Below, one piece after another: positions 41,201 through 48,823 of a stretch of DNA of 64,000 bases. The notes beneath the pieces were generated by a model. It ran no database searches and was not told the origin of the DNA. It worked only from the letters and a program-made list of their open reading frames with translations. The DNA is taken from positions 1 to 64,000 of the forward strand of contig CABUAT010000009.1 of assembly GCA_902489665.1 (NCBI GenBank), read 5' to 3'. The position numbers and the translations under genes are program-made. Origin of the DNA: an uncultured Collinsella sp. (GTDB taxonomy: Bacteria > Actinomycetota > Coriobacteriia > Coriobacteriales > Coriobacteriaceae). Numbering within the stretch: the stretch's first letter is position 1; every line of letters starts with the position of its first letter.

Positions 41201-43053
41201 TTGCGGTCTTTACCGAGGATTCGCTCGCGCATCTCGTGAAGCCCGAGCGCCCGATCCGCGTCGTCGACCAGTGGATGTACCACAGCCGCCTGTACGCCGT
41301 TGCCCGCTTTGTGACGATGCGCAACGACCTGGACCTGATCCAGCTCAACTCCTTCGGTTGCGGCTTGGACGCCCTGACCACCGACCAGGTGCAGGAAATC
41401 CTTGAGGCCAGCGGTAAAATCTACACCGTGCTCAAGATTGACGAGGTGTCCAACCTGGGCGCCGCGCGCATCCGCATCCGCTCGCTCATGGCGGCGCTCA
41501 AGGACCAGGAGGCCGAGCGCTTAGCCGAGGCCACGGCCGCGGGCGAGGCCTACGAGCAGGGCGATGCCGCGCCGGTGGCACCCTCCACGGATGTCCCCGC
41601 GTTCGCGAGCCGCAAGTACACGTTTGAGGCGCAGCGTGAGAGCGCATCGACCGCGTGGCCCAAGGTGCCCTTTACCGAGCAGATGCGCGAAGAGGGCTAC
41701 ACCATCCTGTGCCCGCAGATGGCGCCGATCCACTTTGACCTGGTCAAAGAGGTGTTCCGCGGTGCCGGCTACAACTTGGAGCTGCTGCCCTCGACCGATC
41801 ACGACGCCGTCGAGGCCGGCCTGCGCTATGTGAACAATGACATTTGCTATCCGTCCATTTTGGTGACCGGCCAGATTATGGAGGCCATCGAGAGCGGCCG
41901 GTACGACTTGTCCAAGACGGCCGTGGTTATCAGCCAGACCGGCGGCGGCTGCCGTGCCACCAACTACATCGCGCTCATCCGCAAGGCGCTGCGCGAGAGC
42001 GGCCACCCCGAGATTCCGGTGATCTCGCTTTCGGCAGTGGCGCTCGGCGAGGACAACCCCGGCTTTAAGATTACGCCGGCGCTGCTTAAGCAGGCAGTCT
42101 ACGCGGTGCTCTTTGGCGACGTGATGATGCAGATGCTCTACCGCTGCCGCCCGTACGAGGCCACGCCCGGTGCTGCCAACGCACTCTACGAGGAGTACAT
42201 GGCGCGCGCCCGCAAGCTGGCGCCCAAGTTCAACCGCCACAACTACACCAAGCTTGCGCGTGAGGCCATCCGCGCGTTCGACACCATGCCGCTCGTGGGC
42301 GAGGGCACCAAGCCACGCGTGGGCGTGGTCGGCGAGATCTTGGTCAAGTTCCACCCTACGGCCAACAACCACGTGGTCGATGTCATTGAGCGCGAGGGCT
42401 GCGAGGCTGTGGTGCCGGGCCTGCTCGACTTCTTCCTGTACTCCATGAGCAACGCCGAGCTGCAGAAGGATGAGCTGGGTAGCTCTGCTACCACGCGCGC
42501 TGGTATGCAGGCGCTCATCAAGCTCGTGGACTGGATGCGAACGCCGGTGGAAGAGATGCTCGAGAAGTCCCGCCGCTTTGAGGCACCCGAGCGCATCGGT
42601 ACCATGGCCGACAAGGCCCGTACGGTGCTTTCGGTGTGCAACAACATGGGCGAGGGCTGGTTGCTCACGGCCGAGATGCTCGACCTGATTGATCACGGCG
42701 CGCCCAACATCATCTGCACGCAGCCCTTCGCGTGCCTGCCCAATCACGTGGTGGGCAAAGCCGTGATCAAGGAGCTGCGCCGCCAGCACCCCGAAAGCAA
42801 CATCGTCGCGGTGGACTACGACCCCGGTGCATCCGAGGTCAACCAGCTCAACCGTATTAAGCTCATGATCAGCGTGGCAAAGGAGAACATGCGCGCCGGC
42901 AAGGGCTTTAAGCTCGAGAAGGTGGCGCCGCTCGCGATGGACGAGGTCACCGGTCAGATGCGTGCCCACGACGGCTGTGCGAGCTGCGGATCTGCCAGTG
43001 AGGAGGCCGTTGCATCGGTCGCCAAGCGCCTGGGGCGCGGTATTAAGAAGTAG
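38269..43053 (+). CDS. Giant acyl-CoA dehydratase activase / 2-hydroxyacyl-CoA dehydratase-like fusion
   Basis: A 1594-residue protein. An Ala-rich helical N-terminus (residues 1-85) precedes two BadF/HgdC-type ASKHA ATPase domains: the first begins LGIDVGSTTVKLAV (88-101) with CAGGTGAFIDQMA, the second begins GIDAGSTTMKAAL near 404 with CSSGCGSFIESFA near 525, which holds the cysteines that would bridge a [4Fe-4S] cluster. A Cys-rich segment (CGRCSNNCQL) near 685 and a DUF2229 region from about 750 (VGIPRALNMYENYPFW) follow, then an HgdB-like C-terminal region. It probably performs ATP-driven one-electron transfer. The substrate is unknown. GAGGAGAGAC precedes the ATG. Confidence 0.85.
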   Translation: MSKLVEGIKDRMVAAAREAAPAVVDAAQKAATAAAEKVAEAVADAKNAAGETSVATEPAATEPAVATAAQAPEGAIFNPEAAHGNLHLGIDVGSTTVKLAVLNDDNQIVYAKYQRHHTDVRACARDLFEGAATVLPTAQMTCAITGSGGLLLSQWLDLEFVQEVIASKRAVETLIPATDVAIELGGEDAKIIYFDNGIEQRMNGTCAGGTGAFIDQMATLLHTDASGLNELAANATTIYPIASRCGVFAKTDVQPLLNEGARPEDVAASIFQAVVTQTISGLACGRPIRGNVAFLGGPLQYLSELRHRFYLTLNLDEEHRIVPQNAHLFVASGAAMAHESNKLSTFPQLIEAIDALGDTQGAEVERLDPLFATDEDFAEFKTRHDQEVVPKGKLDGYTGRVFIGIDAGSTTMKAALVGEDGQLLHTWYGNNNGDILGTAKVIMADFYNHIPAGCTIGHVTTTGYGEALLIEALKADSGEIETVAHLRGAKAFLPGVEFILDIGGQDMKCLRVKDGVIEHIMLNEACSSGCGSFIESFAVSMNMDVRAFADAAIHAKAPVDLGSRCTVFMNSRVKQAQKEGATVGDIAAGLSYSVIKNALFKVIKLRDPKEIGSQVIVQGGTFMSDATLRAFEQLTGVHAVRPDIAGCMGAYGAALLARDRAGADGISTILSAEDIAHLTVTQKHVRCGRCSNNCQLTVNDFGGGRRFITGNRCEKGAGHKKQKTEAPNLFKKKNELLFNREVLSPDEAPRGTVGIPRALNMYENYPFWHAFFTRLGFSVQLSDQSSKKTYQTGIESMPSESVCYPAKMSHGHVMNLIDRDVDFIWMPCVRWERKEDPTAGNCYNCPIVMSYPTALALNIDEIREQNIEFLYPFVPYHDKTELKRRLYQVLAVDRVADAEAGRGRVRGPKITRSEVDAAVNAAFEADARFHEDIQTMGEEALKWVEDHGGHGIVLAGRPYHNDPEINHALPELISSFGFAVFTEDSLAHLVKPERPIRVVDQWMYHSRLYAVARFVTMRNDLDLIQLNSFGCGLDALTTDQVQEILEASGKIYTVLKIDEVSNLGAARIRIRSLMAALKDQEAERLAEATAAGEAYEQGDAAPVAPSTDVPAFASRKYTFEAQRESASTAWPKVPFTEQMREEGYTILCPQMAPIHFDLVKEVFRGAGYNLELLPSTDHDAVEAGLRYVNNDICYPSILVTGQIMEAIESGRYDLSKTAVVISQTGGGCRATNYIALIRKALRESGHPEIPVISLSAVALGEDNPGFKITPALLKQAVYAVLFGDVMMQMLYRCRPYEATPGAANALYEEYMARARKLAPKFNRHNYTKLAREAIRAFDTMPLVGEGTKPRVGVVGEILVKFHPTANNHVVDVIEREGCEAVVPGLLDFFLYSMSNAELQKDELGSSATTRAGMQALIKLVDWMRTPVEEMLEKSRRFEAPERIGTMADKARTVLSVCNNMGEGWLLTAEMLDLIDHGAPNIICTQPFACLPNHVVGKAVIKELRRQHPESNIVAVDYDPGASEVNQLNRIKLMISVAKENMRAGKGFKLEKVAPLAMDEVTGQMRAHDGCASCGSASEEAVASVAKRLGRGIKK

Positions 43054-43082
43054 TTGGCCTACTTCGAGCCGGATATAAGACA

Positions 43083-43118
43083 AACGGGTGGTAGTCGTAC
43101 CGGCTACCACCCGTTTTT
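43083..43118 (+). terminator. Rho-independent terminator of the TetR-activase operon
   Basis: AACGGGTGGTAG pairs with CTACCACCCGTT and is followed by TTTTG. It lies 30 bp after the activase stop codon. Confidence 0.88.
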
Positions 43119-43138
43119 GCTGAACATATGTTGCGCAA

Positions 43139-43648
43139 ATGATCTCGCTGCAGCCTTCCGTGGGCTTGTCCGATTTCTGGGTCGGCTCGGGCTTTGAGGA
43201 CAAGTTGCTGCAAGTTCAGGGCGATTTTTCGCTCAACGCGGGCCAGCACAGCGTGACCTATCTGCCAAACGATGAGACGACCGCGACTGGTCGCTACCAG
43301 GTGCTGCTATACGACAACAACTTTGGTGCGGCCGAAAGCTATCCCTAGTTCGACTGGGGCCAGCTGGGCGCCGCGGTGGTGACCGACTACAGCCGTGGCT
43401 CGCATTCGTTTGGGCGCATCTTTACGGTGGACGAGGTGGCACGCACCTACGGGCTCGAAGACCAGATCGCGGTGCCGTTCTCGGGCTACGTTGGCAGTGT
43501 GCAGCGCGTCGGCAATTCGAATAGCATGCTCGTGGCTTCGGGCATGGCCAAGACCTTTGCCGAGTACGATCGCTATGGACTGCCCATCGCCACCTACGAA
43601 ATGGAAGCCGAGAAGTACATCTACCGTGTGTACAAGTACGAGCTGTAG
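43139..43648 (+). pseudogene. Arylsulfotransferase (ASST-like) 3' remnant with an internal stop
   Basis: One frame reads VGLSDFWVGSGFEDKLLQVQ, then SLNAGQHSVTYLPND and LLYDNNFGAAESYP, meets TAG at 43346-43348, and continues FDWGQLGAAVVTDYSRGSHS up to YIYRVYKYEL and TGTAG at 43648. The whole resembles the C-terminal third of bacterial aryl-sulfate sulfotransferases, which move sulfate between phenolic compounds. The 5' two thirds are gone, replaced by the terminator of the preceding operon, and no ribosome site is present. The frame is otherwise open, so decay is recent. Confidence 0.65.
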
Positions 43649-43717
43649 GGCCGCGCTTGGCTGTGCCTGTGCCCCGTGGTTGCGCGCGCTCGCGCCGGGC
43701 CCACCTCGCGTCCCGCA

Positions 43718-44857
43718 TCACTTCACGTCAAACTCCACGCGATCGAGTTCGGGCACGTTGAGGTCGATGAGCTTGCGGGCGACGTGGCGGTCGTGTGCCC
43801 CGAGCGCCTCGCTTGTCGTCACATGGGCGACGATTTCGCGCTCGACGATGCCCTCCTCGTCGCCTTCGGTGGCCGAGGTCTCGACGGCGACGGTGTAATC
43901 CTTAAAGCCTGGCAGCACCGCGGCAAGCTCGCGCGTAGTTTCGGTGACGCCGTAGCCATCCTGCACGCCGGCCTGCGCCGAGCCAATAGACCCCGCCGTC
44001 ATAACGATGCAGGGGATGGCAAAAATGACCGTTCCCACGATGATGCGGCGGCGCACTTTGCGTGACAGCTCGTTGACCTCGGCATTTTCCTCGGCGGTCA
44101 CAATGCCGTCGCCGTTGAGGTCACGCTTGAGCGGCACGCGCAAAAGAAGCAATACGGCTTCGGCGGCCAGCGCGATAAAGACGACGTTGATGCCAAACTC
44201 GTAGAGGGCCGAGAGGAACAGTGACCCGCTTGCAATGGCGATGCCATAGCCCGCCGCGCACAGGGGCGGCATGAGCGCGGTCGCCACGGCCACGCCGGCG
44301 ATGAGCGTGGCGGGTTCCTGGTCGCGCGAGTTGCCCAGCCCGCCTGCAAAGCCGCCCGCGAGCGCGACGGCAAGGTCCCATATGGTGGGTGTCGAGTTGT
44401 CGATGATGGCGGCCGTGGTGGTGCCAAGGGGCGAGAGCTTAAAATACAGCGTGGACGTGACCAGGCAAAAGACCATCTGCAGTGCGAGGCTGGCAATGGC
44501 CTCGACGGTGATCTCGCGGTCGAGCGTGGCAATGCCGTATGCCATGGCAAGAACCGAGCCCATGAGCGGGCAGATGAGCATGGCGCCCACGATGGCGATG
44601 TCCGAGTCGATATCGAGGCCGATGCTTGCGATGAGCATGGCGATGATGAGGATACACAGGTGAGAGCCAGTCAGACGCGCGCCGTTTACAAAACGCTTGC
44701 GGATCACGTGATAGGGCGCGCGACCCTCGCGAATGTTGAATGCGCGCTTGAGGAAGCGGGTGATGTTTTCCATGGCTTCGCTATGAGCGGGGCGGATGCC
44801 GTGACGCCGATGATGACGCTCGCGCAGTCGCTTGATCTGTTGTTTGTCGAGTTCCAT
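43718..44857 (-). CDS. DUF389 membrane protein with an EF-hand-like loop
   Basis: A 379-residue protein of the DUF389 (TIGR00341) family. Residues about 60-240 hold six to eight hydrophobic helices with the family hallmarks GAMLICPLMGSVLAMAYG and GVAVATALMPPLCAAGYG. After the last of these, RDLNGDGIVTAEENAE near residue 250 fits a calcium-binding EF-hand loop (D-x-N-x-D-G-x-x-x-x-x-E). One further helix and a soluble C-terminal domain follow. Function is unknown. GAGGTGG precedes ATG 44857; an in-frame ATG 42 codons upstream has no such site. It is convergent with the arylsulfotransferase remnant. Confidence 0.85.
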   Translation of the reverse strand: MELDKQQIKRLRERHHRRHGIRPAHSEAMENITRFLKRAFNIREGRAPYHVIRKRFVNGARLTGSHLCILIIAMLIASIGLDIDSDIAIVGAMLICPLMGSVLAMAYGIATLDREITVEAIASLALQMVFCLVTSTLYFKLSPLGTTTAAIIDNSTPTIWDLAVALAGGFAGGLGNSRDQEPATLIAGVAVATALMPPLCAAGYGIAIASGSLFLSALYEFGINVVFIALAAEAVLLLLRVPLKRDLNGDGIVTAEENAEVNELSRKVRRRIIVGTVIFAIPCIVMTAGSIGSAQAGVQDGYGVTETTRELAAVLPGFKDYTVAVETSATEGDEEGIVEREIVAHVTTSEALGAHDRHVARKLIDLNVPELDRVEFDVK

Positions 44858-45163
44858 GTCCACCTCGTTCCAGCGCGGTCCGCGCAACGCGCCCGTTGTC
44901 TTAACTCTACACCGTGGCGGGCGGGGTGTCTGTTGGATGCGGAATCCGATAGGGCGGATGACGCGGGAGCAAATGCAAATCACAGGCTCAATTCCATCCC
45001 GCGAAAATATGATGCACCAGCTCCTTCAAATGTGACGAAATTGTGAAGCACGAGAGCGCGAATTTCAAAAATCCGCTGGTGACCAATGTTGCGCAACAGA
45101 ATTCAAAATTCAGCTCCTACATTTAGAGGCGTATGGATACATCCGTGTCAAAGGGAGAAAGCC
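44858..45163. other. Divergent intergenic region with a 12-bp palindrome
   Basis: The 306 bp between the DUF389 and adhesin genes hold no supported gene. TGTTGCGCAACA (45087-45098) is a perfect palindrome, 65 bp upstream of the adhesin start, in an AT-rich stretch suited to a promoter. No clear -35/-10 pair was identified. Confidence 0.5.
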
Positions 45164-48100
45164 ATGGCAAACTACAGTCCACAACACTTTGAGCCTCGGG
45201 CTAAGGCCGTCAACGTCAAGGGCGTTGCTAGCCGCGCCGTCGCAACCGTTTTGACGGCGGGCCTCATCGCTCAGCCGCTCATGTCGCCGCTGGCGGCAAT
45301 CGCCGCACCGTCAACCGATAACGGCGATTCTGTTCAGGGGGGGGGTAGTTCTGTAGAGAACACCGTTGTCGCCGGTAACCAAGCAACCGCAAAGACGGCT
45401 GCCCAGCTGGCCGAGGAATCGGCAAAGCAGCTCAAGGACGCTCAGGCCGCCTACGATGCCGCCCAGAAGAAGGCCGATGCGGCGGGCCAGTCTCAAAAGC
45501 AGGCGCAGCAGCAAAAGAATCAGGCCTCGCAGGCCGTGACCGATAACGCCGCCGAGCAGAACGAGGCCGAGGCAGCCGCGCTTCAGGAGAAGATCGACGA
45601 GCTTAAGGCGGCTGTTGACAAGGCCGAGCAGCAGCAGAAGAAGCTGGGCGACCTGAACGATCAGCTCGATCAGGCCAACAAGAGTGTCGAGGATAAGACC
45701 CAGGCGCTCAAGGACGCCAAGGCAAAGCAGGATGAGGCCAAGAAGGCCCTCGACGATGCGCAGGCCAAGCTCGAGGCCATGGGTATGGACGAGTACGAGG
45801 CCGCCAAGAAGGCCGTCGAGGACGCGCAGGCCAAGCTCAATGCGGCGAATGCCGATGTGAAGACGGCCGAGGGTGAGCTCGATGCCGCTAAGACCGCCGC
45901 CGACAATGCTGAGCAGGCAAAGAGTGATGCCGAGTCTGCTCTGACGACTGCCCAGGCCAAGAAGCAGGAGACCGCCAATGCCCTTGCCGCTGCGACCACC
46001 GCGTGCGGCAACGCCCAGGATAAGCTGAACGACGCCCAGAAAGCGCTCGATGCCGCCATCTCGGGCACGGGCATCGATCTAAAAGCGCTTGAGGCCGCCA
46101 AGGAAGCTGCTGCCGGTGAGCTCAAGGACGCGCAGACCGAGCTTGATGCCGCGAAGGCTGCCGACGCCACCGCACAAACGAACCTCCAGGCCGCACAGAC
46201 TGATGCCAGCGCCGCGCAGGAAAAGGTCAACGCCGCCAACGCTGCCGTTTCGTCAGCGCAGACTGCATACGACGAAGCCAACGGCAAACTCGGTGATTTG
46301 ACCAGCAAATACAACACCGCCAAGGCTGCTTACGAGCAAGCTCAGCAGACCGAGGCCGACAAGAAGACAGAGTACGACCGTCTAGCAGAGGTCGCAAAGC
46401 AGAAGAAAAGCGCTCTTGAGAATGCTACCAGCGACTACAACAAAGCGAATGATGAATACAACACGGCCAGCGCAAACGTCAAAGCTCTTGAGCAGCAGAT
46501 TTCTGAGCTAAAAGCAAACATGACGGTGGATACGGATGCTGTCAAGGCTGGCCTGCTTGGCTTTATGAATCACATCGCAAGTAGTACGTCGTTTACTGCT
46601 GCTCAGCGTGCCAACGCGAGCGATGCGGCGAAGTTACTTGATGGGTCTGCTAGCAAGGCGGCATGGTATGACGACTATGTCAACTTGGATGCATCTGACG
46701 CTGACAATGCTTTTTCGCTCGTGAATCTGCAGAATACCTTGACCTACATGAATGCCGTCAATGGAATTCGTCGCGCAAATGGCTTGAGTGACATGAAGGT
46801 CAGCATTGTCTCTATGGCGCAGTCGGCGCTCGATGTTTGCTATTCGTCGAATGTTTGGGACCACGCGGGGAACAGCGGCGAGGGCTTTTATATGTCCTAT
46901 AACGAAAACCTTGCCGGACGTGCTGGCGCCTACAAGGGGTCAGATAATCCTAAAGATTGGGAAATATCCTTCGATAACGGCGACAAGTACGGCGATGATT
47001 GGCCGTTTATCGGTTGGTATACTGCGGAAAAGCGTGACTATGACAGGGGTGACTATAGCAACACCGGCCACTATGAGAACTTTATTGATTCAGGTGCTAA
47101 TTCCTTTGGGTTCGCCGTCGGCTACGGTAAGGATGGCAACCGCTCAACGCCCGAGGATGACGGTGCACCCAGTCCTGTTTCAATTTATCAGGGAAACTGG
47201 GCCGAAGGCGATTTTACGGTTGACGAGTTCAAGAACCTGGTAAACACGTACGTAGACTCCGTTTATCATGCCGGTGGTACCGCCGCGCAGAAGGCGCAGC
47301 TGGCGCAGCTGCAAGATCAACTTGCGGCAGCACGGAAGGCGCTCGATGTGAAAAACGATGCGCTTGGCTCTGCGGAGTCATCCCTCGATGCTGCCAAGAG
47401 TGCCGCGAATGAAGCGAACGGTAACGTTGCTGCTGCCAAGAGCGACTATGAAGCTGCGCAAGAGGCCACCGCTATCGCGAAGGCGGCATATGGCGCTGCC
47501 GATGTCAATTTGAAGAATGTTGACATCGAAACTCCTAGGGCAAATCTCAACGCCGCCAAGGACGAGGCGACCGTCGCGCAGGCCGCACTTGACGACGCTA
47601 ACTCCAAGCTCACCGAATGCCAGACGAACGCCTCCAAGGCTTCCGCCCGCAAGGCGAAGGCACAGGGCGATTACGATACCGCCAAGACAAAGTCCGATAA
47701 GGCCAACGAGGCGTATGACAATGCCACGGCTTCGGTCAAGGACCTTACTGCCAAGCGCGATGCCGCTAATGCGAACCTTGCGAGCAAGCAGGGCGCGCTT
47801 GACGGGGCCAAGAAGGCCGACGACGCCGCTCAGGCTGGCGTAGATAAGGCTCAAGCCGCAGGCGCACACGCCGCGACCGCTCTTTCGGATGCCAAGCAGG
47901 CAGTTGCCGCCAAGACGCAGGCCGTGTCCGACGCACAGGCGAAGGTCAAGGCCGCCGAGGGCGAGCTGGCCCGCGCAAACAAGGCCTTCGAGCGCTTCGC
48001 CGGCGCCCAGAAGGCGGTCGACGACGCCACGGCCGCCTATGATGCCGCCGTTGCCGGTGTCGCCGATGCCCAAAAGCAGCTCGAGGCCGCCAACAAGGCC

Positions 48101-48622
48101 GTTGTCGATGCGAACTTCGATATCATCAAGGCCAAGGCCGAGCTTGCCGGCGACGAGGCGCTCAAGGCCGATCTTGAGGCCGTCGACCACAAGGCCTCCC
48201 TTGCCACGGGCACGACGGGCAACGATAAGCTGACCAAGCTGAATGCCGCCTACGCTCGATACAAGTCCGCCGTCGATGCCGCTGCGGGCCTCAAGACTGC
48301 CCTGAGCGATGCCGATGCCAAGCTGTCCGATGCCAACGACGCTTATGCCGCCGCATTGGCAGAACTCGGCGATGCCAAGGACGCCCTGGCTGCTGCACAG
48401 GCCGAGTACGACAAGTATCATCCCAAGGCCGAGCCGCAGGCTAAGCCTCAGGTTACGCAGGCTGCTGCAAAGGCCCCTGCCGCTAAGAAGAAGGCTGCGT
48501 CGGGCGCGCTTGCCCAGACCGGCGACAACTCCGCGCTTGCGGGCGAGGTGTTCGTCATCGGCGGCATTACGCTCGTTGCCGCGGGCGTGACGCTGAGCGA
48601 TCGTCGTCGCAAGCAGATGTAG
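45164..48622 (+). CDS. Cell-wall-anchored Ala-rich coiled-coil protein with a CAP domain (phase-variable)
   Basis: A 1152-residue surface protein. The signal peptide spans roughly residues 1-48 (VATVLTAGLIAQPLMSPLAA). Two long Ala/Lys/Glu/Asp coiled-coil regions (about 75-455 and 705-1090) surround a CAP/SCP-like domain (about 460-700) with VWDHAGNSGEGF, YNENLAG and TGHYENFID. The C-terminus has a sorting-like signal LAQTGD, a hydrophobic stretch (GEVFVIGGITLVAAGVTL) and RRRKQM, so sortase anchoring is likely. AAGGGAG precedes ATG 45164. A G9 tract at 45337-45345 lies at codons 58-61. A terminator follows. Likely roles are adhesion or cell interaction. Confidence 0.88.
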   Translation: MANYSPQHFEPRAKAVNVKGVASRAVATVLTAGLIAQPLMSPLAAIAAPSTDNGDSVQGGGSSVENTVVAGNQATAKTAAQLAEESAKQLKDAQAAYDAAQKKADAAGQSQKQAQQQKNQASQAVTDNAAEQNEAEAAALQEKIDELKAAVDKAEQQQKKLGDLNDQLDQANKSVEDKTQALKDAKAKQDEAKKALDDAQAKLEAMGMDEYEAAKKAVEDAQAKLNAANADVKTAEGELDAAKTAADNAEQAKSDAESALTTAQAKKQETANALAAATTACGNAQDKLNDAQKALDAAISGTGIDLKALEAAKEAAAGELKDAQTELDAAKAADATAQTNLQAAQTDASAAQEKVNAANAAVSSAQTAYDEANGKLGDLTSKYNTAKAAYEQAQQTEADKKTEYDRLAEVAKQKKSALENATSDYNKANDEYNTASANVKALEQQISELKANMTVDTDAVKAGLLGFMNHIASSTSFTAAQRANASDAAKLLDGSASKAAWYDDYVNLDASDADNAFSLVNLQNTLTYMNAVNGIRRANGLSDMKVSIVSMAQSALDVCYSSNVWDHAGNSGEGFYMSYNENLAGRAGAYKGSDNPKDWEISFDNGDKYGDDWPFIGWYTAEKRDYDRGDYSNTGHYENFIDSGANSFGFAVGYGKDGNRSTPEDDGAPSPVSIYQGNWAEGDFTVDEFKNLVNTYVDSVYHAGGTAAQKAQLAQLQDQLAAARKALDVKNDALGSAESSLDAAKSAANEANGNVAAAKSDYEAAQEATAIAKAAYGAADVNLKNVDIETPRANLNAAKDEATVAQAALDDANSKLTECQTNASKASARKAKAQGDYDTAKTKSDKANEAYDNATASVKDLTAKRDAANANLASKQGALDGAKKADDAAQAGVDKAQAAGAHAATALSDAKQAVAAKTQAVSDAQAKVKAAEGELARANKAFERFAGAQKAVDDATAAYDAAVAGVADAQKQLEAANKAVVDANFDIIKAKAELAGDEALKADLEAVDHKASLATGTTGNDKLTKLNAAYARYKSAVDAAAGLKTALSDADAKLSDANDAYAAALAELGDAKDALAAAQAEYDKYHPKAEPQAKPQVTQAAAKAPAAKKKAASGALAQTGDNSALAGEVFVIGGITLVAAGVTLSDRRRKQM
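45337..45345 (+). repeat. Homopolymeric G9 tract inside the adhesin gene
   Basis: Codons CAG GGG GGG GGT contain nine consecutive G, about 10 codons after the signal peptide. The present length keeps the frame open. Ten G would read CAG GGG GGG GGG TAG; eight would read GTA GTT CTG TAG. Both stop almost at once, as in contingency loci. Confidence 0.85.
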
Positions 48623-48635
48623 CGTATTGAGCGCT

Positions 48636-48669
48636 GGCCTCGCGACATACCGCAATTCGTCGCGAGGCC
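48636..48669. other. Hairpin after the adhesin gene
   Basis: GGCCTCGCGAC (48636-48646) and GTCGCGAGGCC (48659-48669) are perfect arms without a T-run, 15 bp after the stop codon. It may stabilise the transcript end upstream of the terminator at 48691. Confidence 0.55.
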
Positions 48670-48690
48670 GACTCGATAACTCAACCGATA

Positions 48691-48730
48691 AGGCCGGCGC
48701 GCTGTCATACGCGGCGCGCCGGCCTTTCTT
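48691..48730 (+). terminator. Rho-independent terminator of the adhesin gene
   Basis: AGGCCGGCGCG and CGCGCCGGCCT form the stem, followed by TTCTTTG. Confidence 0.8.
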
Positions 48731-48741
48731 TGCGGTGGTAT

Positions 48742-48782
48742 CAAAAAGCTCGGTCGGTAGCCGCGAAAGCTGCCGACCGAGC
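48742..48782 (-). terminator. Rho-independent terminator of the OPT transporter gene
   Basis: On the minus strand GCTCGGTCGG-x-AGC pairs with its complement and is followed by TTTTTG. It lies about 40 bp downstream of the OPT stop codon. Confidence 0.8.
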
Positions 48783-48823
48783 AAATCGTAGACAATATGG
48801 TTGCTGTCGAGCAGCTGCTCAGC

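Noticed and set aside
38929..41283. A 784-codon open frame on the minus strand opposite the activase gene
   Set aside because: It is the antisense shadow of a strongly biased GC-rich gene; it has no recognisable domain and its composition (His/Val/Gly/Asp-rich) is typical of such shadows.
45087..45098. Alternative adhesin start at 45086 next to the palindrome TGTTGCGCAACA
   Set aside because: No ribosome site; ATG 45164 has AAGGGAG and directly precedes the signal peptide.
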